From: DASWFI01 sp036394315
GTDB taxonomy: Bacteria > Patescibacteriota > Doudnabacteria > UBA920 > O2-02-FULL-48-8
Length of the DNA: 8,291 nucleotides
Assembly: GCA_036394315.1 (NCBI GenBank)
Contig: DASWFI010000115.1
Location: forward strand, 1 to 8,291
Reading direction: 5' to 3'
Shown: one piece after another, positions 6,070 to 8,291 of the stretch
How positions within the stretch are numbered: position 1 is the stretch's first letter
Layout of the letters: each line of letters starts with the position of its first letter
Position numbers and translations under genes: made by a program
Notes under the pieces: generated by a model
Seen by the model: only the letters and a program-made list of their open reading frames with translations
Database searches by the model: none
Told to the model about the DNA's origin: nothing

Positions 6070-6432
6070 CTACGAAAAAAGAGGAAACCAAAAAACTAGT
6101 TGCTTCGAGTTTGTATCTATCGTGAAACTAACATTTGTGTAAAAATCTCTAATTACTTCTTCATCAGTTTCACCCTCATAAAATTTATAGAAAGCCTTAT
6201 ACGCCAATTTTACCAGCCCATTTTTACCATCATATTCAGCCCTTGGAATAGTAAAATCGCTTATTAAAGGAAGCATCCTGTCCAAGTTGTGGTAAGAGGA
6301 AAGTTGCTCGCATATCTTATTAAAATAAGTATCGTCGTAAAGGACTAAGGCTAAAAATTCACCTAAATCCAATTCACTATTAAGAACCATCTCATACGCA
6401 TCTTCAGGATATTTTGAAGCTAATCTCTTCAT
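6070..6432 (-). CDS. Small acidic protein of unknown function, second gene of a pair (120 aa)
   Basis: I do not recognise a family. The protein is rich in Asp, Glu, Tyr and Phe, with predicted N-terminal helices (KRLASKYPEDAYEMVLNSELD, residues 2-22) and a C-terminal part that looks like a beta hairpin (SFTIDTNSKQLVFWFPLFS). It has no signal peptide or membrane segment, so it is probably cytosolic. It starts 24 nt after the stop codon of the DUF5710-type gene on the same strand, so the two form an operon, which ends in the bidirectional hairpin at 6020-6047. Size, acidity and pairing are what an immunity or antitoxin-like partner would show, but no toxin domain is visible in its neighbour, so this stays a guess. 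Confidence 0.65.
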   Translation of the reverse strand: MKRLASKYPEDAYEMVLNSELDLGEFLALVLYDDTYFNKICEQLSSYHNLDRMLPLISDFTIPRAEYDGKNGLVKLAYKAFYKFYEGETDEEVIRDFYTNVSFTIDTNSKQLVFWFPLFS

Positions 6433-6456
6433 AGCGAAAATTTTACTGCCGTTTTT

Positions 6457-7080
6457 TTATTCGGCCTCAGAGAAGCCATCCCAATAATAATCTCCTTCAA
6501 ATACCACTCCATCTATATAATAGTCAAATCTGAGTTGAATTTGTTCCATATTTTTACCTCTGAACAATGTTTTCTTTTCATTTAGGTATCCTCCAAAAGG
6601 AGAACCGGAGTCGTTTGTATTATAGTCATCCCCTTGTATAGTTTGGCAATAGTGGCAGGCGTTCACCCAGGTGAGTATTCCTGTTTTTTTTGCGGGCATC
6701 TCCCGATAAAAGGGATATTTTTCTTTTAGTAGAGGCAAAAGTATGGGGTCCATATATCGGATACCTATAAAAAAAGCCGGGTATTTAATCTTTTGCCATT
6801 TAAGATTTATTTCCAATGCCAAATGGCATGTGTAGTAAGTTCTTGCGGCCAATGCGATTAGTGGCGTTTCTTTTTGGCATTTCCAGCATTTACGGCTGCT
6901 CCTACAGATAAGATAGGGATATTTGACAATAAAACCATCTCCCGGCAACCAGCGATCGAAAGGATCTATGTTCTCAATATTATCAGGAATTACCCATGTT
7001 TTTGCATCATTCATCCAGGTAGCTCCTTTTTGCTTTGCCTCGTCTTTTTGGCTAAACGGAACATTAATTTTTATAGGCAT
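6457..7080 (-). CDS. DUF5710-type protein with cysteine-rich segment (207 aa)
   Basis: Residues 3-45 match the DUF5710 pattern: IKINVPFSQKDEAKQKGATW, then a Lys-Thr-Trp-x-(I/V)-Pro strand and the closing F-x-x-W. This small domain recurs in proteins linked to mobile elements and to primase- or topoisomerase-like proteins, and its function is not settled. The rest carries two CxxC knuckles, CWKC (65-68, followed by ETPLIAL) and CHYC (142-145), which could bind one zinc ion. C59 and C85 are extra candidates. It has no secretion signal. It is the first gene of a two-gene minus-strand operon with the acidic protein at 6070-6432. The start is the ATG at 7078-7080, where the domain begins. The domain assignment is fairly sure; the zinc site is inferred and the role unknown. 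Confidence 0.75.
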   Translation of the reverse strand: MPIKINVPFSQKDEAKQKGATWMNDAKTWVIPDNIENIDPFDRWLPGDGFIVKYPYLICRSSRKCWKCQKETPLIALAARTYYTCHLALEINLKWQKIKYPAFFIGIRYMDPILLPLLKEKYPFYREMPAKKTGILTWVNACHYCQTIQGDDYNTNDSGSPFGGYLNEKKTLFRGKNMEQIQLRFDYYIDGVVFEGDYYWDGFSEAE

Positions 7081-7432
7081 CTGAGACGTTCAAAGTTTTA
7101 TGGTCAACGCAATTATATTGCAGCGACAAAGTTTTTTCATTCACATTGGCTACGGTCTTAATTTTTAGTATCCGAATGTACAAAATTCGATTAGAATTAA
7201 TGCTGAGTCACTTGCTTTAAAAAATCTCCTGAAAAGCCATTTACTGATAATAAGGAAGCATATCCCAAAACAGCATGTTCCCTGGCACTAGCCGGCCATT
7301 ACTGCTGTGTCCTTATTCGAAATATAAGTGTAAGATGTTACTTAATATATTGAATATAAATAACTTATAATAATATTTATTCAATTTTATACGAACTGCC
7401 AGCGACGATTAACTGTATATCCTTAATAAACC
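7081..7432. other. Non-coding spacer between the DUF5710 operon and repeat copy 3
   Basis: No gene is supported. The stretch must hold the promoter of the minus-strand operon ending at 6070, but I found no convincing TTTG/TAnnTTTG pair. The middle contains a nested inverted repeat (7249-7317, listed separately), and the last 100 bases are extremely AT-rich. Confidence 0.45.
7249..7317. repeat. Nested inverted repeat, possible small RNA fold
   Basis: AATAAGGA (7249-7256) pairs with TCCTTATT (7310-7317). Inside it, ACAGCA (7270-7275) pairs with TGCTGT (7303-7308), and TGGC (7283-7286) pairs with GCCA (7295-7298). The three stems stack in order with one large asymmetric bulge (7257-7269). No promoter or T-run was identified, so expression is uncertain. 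Confidence 0.35.
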
Positions 7433-7460
7433 GGTTCGAAAAATGTCCTGCTAGGTCGAC
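7433..7460 (+). repeat. 28-nt tRNA-3'-end-like repeat, copy 3
   Basis: This copy reads GGTTCGAA-AAAT-GTCCTGCTAGGTCGAC. It has two substitutions in the right part relative to the consensus and a different n4 spacer. It marks the boundary between the DUF5710 interval and the frameshifted secreted-protein gene. Confidence 0.8.
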
Positions 7461-7469
7461 TATGTTTTA

Positions 7470-7500
7470 AAACCCGCCACCACGGCGGGTTTCATTTTTT
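7470..7500 (+). terminator. Terminator after repeat copy 3
   Basis: AAACCCGCC (7470-7478) pairs perfectly with GGCGGGTTT (7484-7492) around a 5-nt ACCAC loop, followed by a C-A interrupted T-run. No plus-strand gene lies just upstream. It is therefore a terminator without an obvious transcript, as expected if it came along with a tRNA 3' end. Confidence 0.8.
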
Positions 7501-7589
7501 TTAAAGACATTCATTTTTTGTTATAAATTGATGATCAAAGTTTTAAATGGTTGGAATACAACTAGGATTTCTGCATATTTCGTGGCCCA

Positions 7590-8080
7590 ATGAGAGTAGT
7601 GCCATTTCTATATTTTATTGTTATCTGTATGTCTCTTAATGCCCAAAACAAAGTTGCGGGTCATTACAGTAATTATTTTGGCGGATCCTTAAATATCGCT
7701 CCTGACTCAACATTCAAATATTCCTGGCATTTTGACTTACAGGGAAGCTGGACCAAAGGAAAGTGGAGAATCACAAAAGATACCGTATACTTTGACATGA
7801 TTCCCGTCTATGACACTGTAAGCTATGCAACAAAAACGCGCAGATTGGCGATTCGTTAATCCTTTCAGTAGATGATATACCGGAGCGAATTACTATAAAC
7901 TTGAATGTACTCTACTCCGGAGGGCAGAACATTCAACCTTACCCAACGAAGTTGTTATATAAAAAGAAAAGATTATATGAAATTGATAAATATTGGAAGC
8001 CCAATACAAAATGGAGACGAGGCTTTTGGAGCAAAAAAGAAATGGCCGCCATGGTTCGCGAGAGTTACAACGGAAATTGA
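7590..8080 (+). pseudogene. Frameshifted secreted beta-strand-rich protein (lipocalin-like?)
   Basis: The gene opens with a signal peptide (residues 1-18, LNA before Q19). A beta-rich start follows: VAGHYSNYFGGSLNIAPDST, then FKYSWHFDLQGSWTKGKWRI and DTVYFDMIPVYDTV. This is the pattern of small lipocalin-like Bacteroidetes proteins. The first frame stops at 7857-7859 after 89 codons. The frame starting at GAT 7850 continues seamlessly with DSLILSVDDIPERITINLN and later LLYKKKRLYEIDKYWKP, up to TGA at 8078-8080. Adding one A to the A5 run at 7832-7836 joins both halves (ATKNAQIGDSLIL) into 163 residues. One lost base in a homopolymer explains it, so this is a recent mutation, a sequencing error or, less likely, programmed slippage. 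The family name is tentative. Confidence 0.75.
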
Positions 8081-8111
8081 GTAGCGATTTTTTGCAAATC
8101 AGCTCTAAAAT

Positions 8112-8139
8112 GGTTCGAAAACTGTCCTGCCAAGTCGAC
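8112..8139 (+). repeat. 28-nt tRNA-3'-end-like repeat, copy 4
   Basis: This copy reads GGTTCGAA-AACT-GTCCTGCCAAGTCGAC, identical to copy 2 except for the variable four-base spacer. It lies 31 bp after the stop of the frameshifted gene and just ahead of a terminator. Confidence 0.85.
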
Positions 8140-8150
8140 CATAATTCAAG

Positions 8151-8180
8151 ACCCGCTCCAGAAGCGGGTTTTATTTTTAT
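8151..8180 (+). terminator. Terminator after repeat copy 4
   Basis: ACCCGCT (8151-8157) pairs with AGCGGGT (8163-8169) around a 5-nt CCAGA loop, and the 3' side is followed by an A-interrupted T-run. It would also end the transcript of the frameshifted gene upstream. The remaining bases to 8291 show no gene or further element that I can support. Confidence 0.8.
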
Positions 8181-8291
8181 CGCTATTGGTAGTTTTATTG
8201 TAAAATTCTAGAAAACAACCCAATAGAGATTCGAATCCAGCCAGCTTGTATGGGCATTTATCATCGCTCCCCCGTCAATAGATAACAGCGA

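Noticed and set aside
6874..7161. Plus-strand frame of 95 codons
   Set aside because: It is antisense to the DUF5710-type gene, which has a recognisable domain.
2306..8139. Integron attC array or CRISPR array
   Set aside because: The copies lack the paired R/L boxes and variable-length palindromic body of attC, no integron integrase is visible, and spacing of 0.7-3.7 kb with whole genes between copies excludes CRISPR.
7993..8211. Separate 72-codon gene on the plus strand
   Set aside because: The same DNA in the next frame continues the frameshifted secreted protein with far better sequence character, and this frame runs through the repeat and terminator.
8228..8248. GATTCGAATCCAGCCAGC, another T-arm-like stretch
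   Set aside because: GATTCGAATC is a simple palindrome; no cloverleaf lies upstream (the terminator at 8151-8180 does) and the right part does not match the 28-nt repeat.

Overview
The window looks like accessory DNA from a Bacteroidetes chromosome, probably of the Chitinophaga/Sphingobacteria kind. The clues are secreted proteins whose signal peptides end in Ala-Gln, a TAnnTTTG-type -7 box with no obvious Shine-Dalgarno sites, a DUF5710-type protein, and AT-rich spacers. Nothing here is a housekeeping gene. Base composition changes abruptly from one segment to the next: GC-rich at 1-300, very AT-rich at 830-2145, and intermediate in the large nuclease gene. This suggests several independent acquisitions.

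Layout. Positions 1-520 carry no supportable gene but hold two strongly structured segments, a nested inverted repeat at 1-124 and a long imperfect hairpin at 261-320. A small helical protein of unknown function (521-829, minus) is divergent from a small XRE-family regulator (990-1199, plus). The regulator ends at a perfect 20-bp hairpin (1218-1259). Next comes a secreted trypsin-like serine peptidase (1327-2145, plus), followed by the remnant of an NHL-repeat gene on the other strand.

From about 2300 to the right end the window is punctuated by a 28-nt direct repeat, consensus GGTTCGAA-n4-GTCCTGCCAAGTCGAC. There are four good copies (2306, 5975, 7433, 8112) and one degenerate, shortened copy (2445). 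Every good copy is followed within about 20-25 nt by a rho-independent terminator, decayed at the first copy, and the terminators differ in sequence. The repeat resembles the T-arm plus acceptor 3' end of a tRNA gene with its downstream terminator. This is what accretion of several elements at one tRNA gene would leave, or a cassette-like array with a tRNA-derived boundary. The intervals carry unrelated cargo: a 1028-aa nuclease, a DUF5710/zinc-ribbon gene with a small partner, and a frameshifted secreted protein.

The most striking gene is the 1028-aa minus-strand protein (2577-5663). About 14 copies of a ~60-residue module, resembling the homing-endonuclease-associated repeat (HNH_repeat), flank one central PD-(D/E)XK-type nuclease domain, with 6 copies before it and 8 after. 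The N-terminal six are a duplicated triplet. Such a long modular DNA-binding array around a central nuclease, inside a repeat-bounded interval, makes it a candidate for a site-specific selfish nuclease or cassette-mobility factor. Its function, and any link to the 28-nt repeat, are inference.
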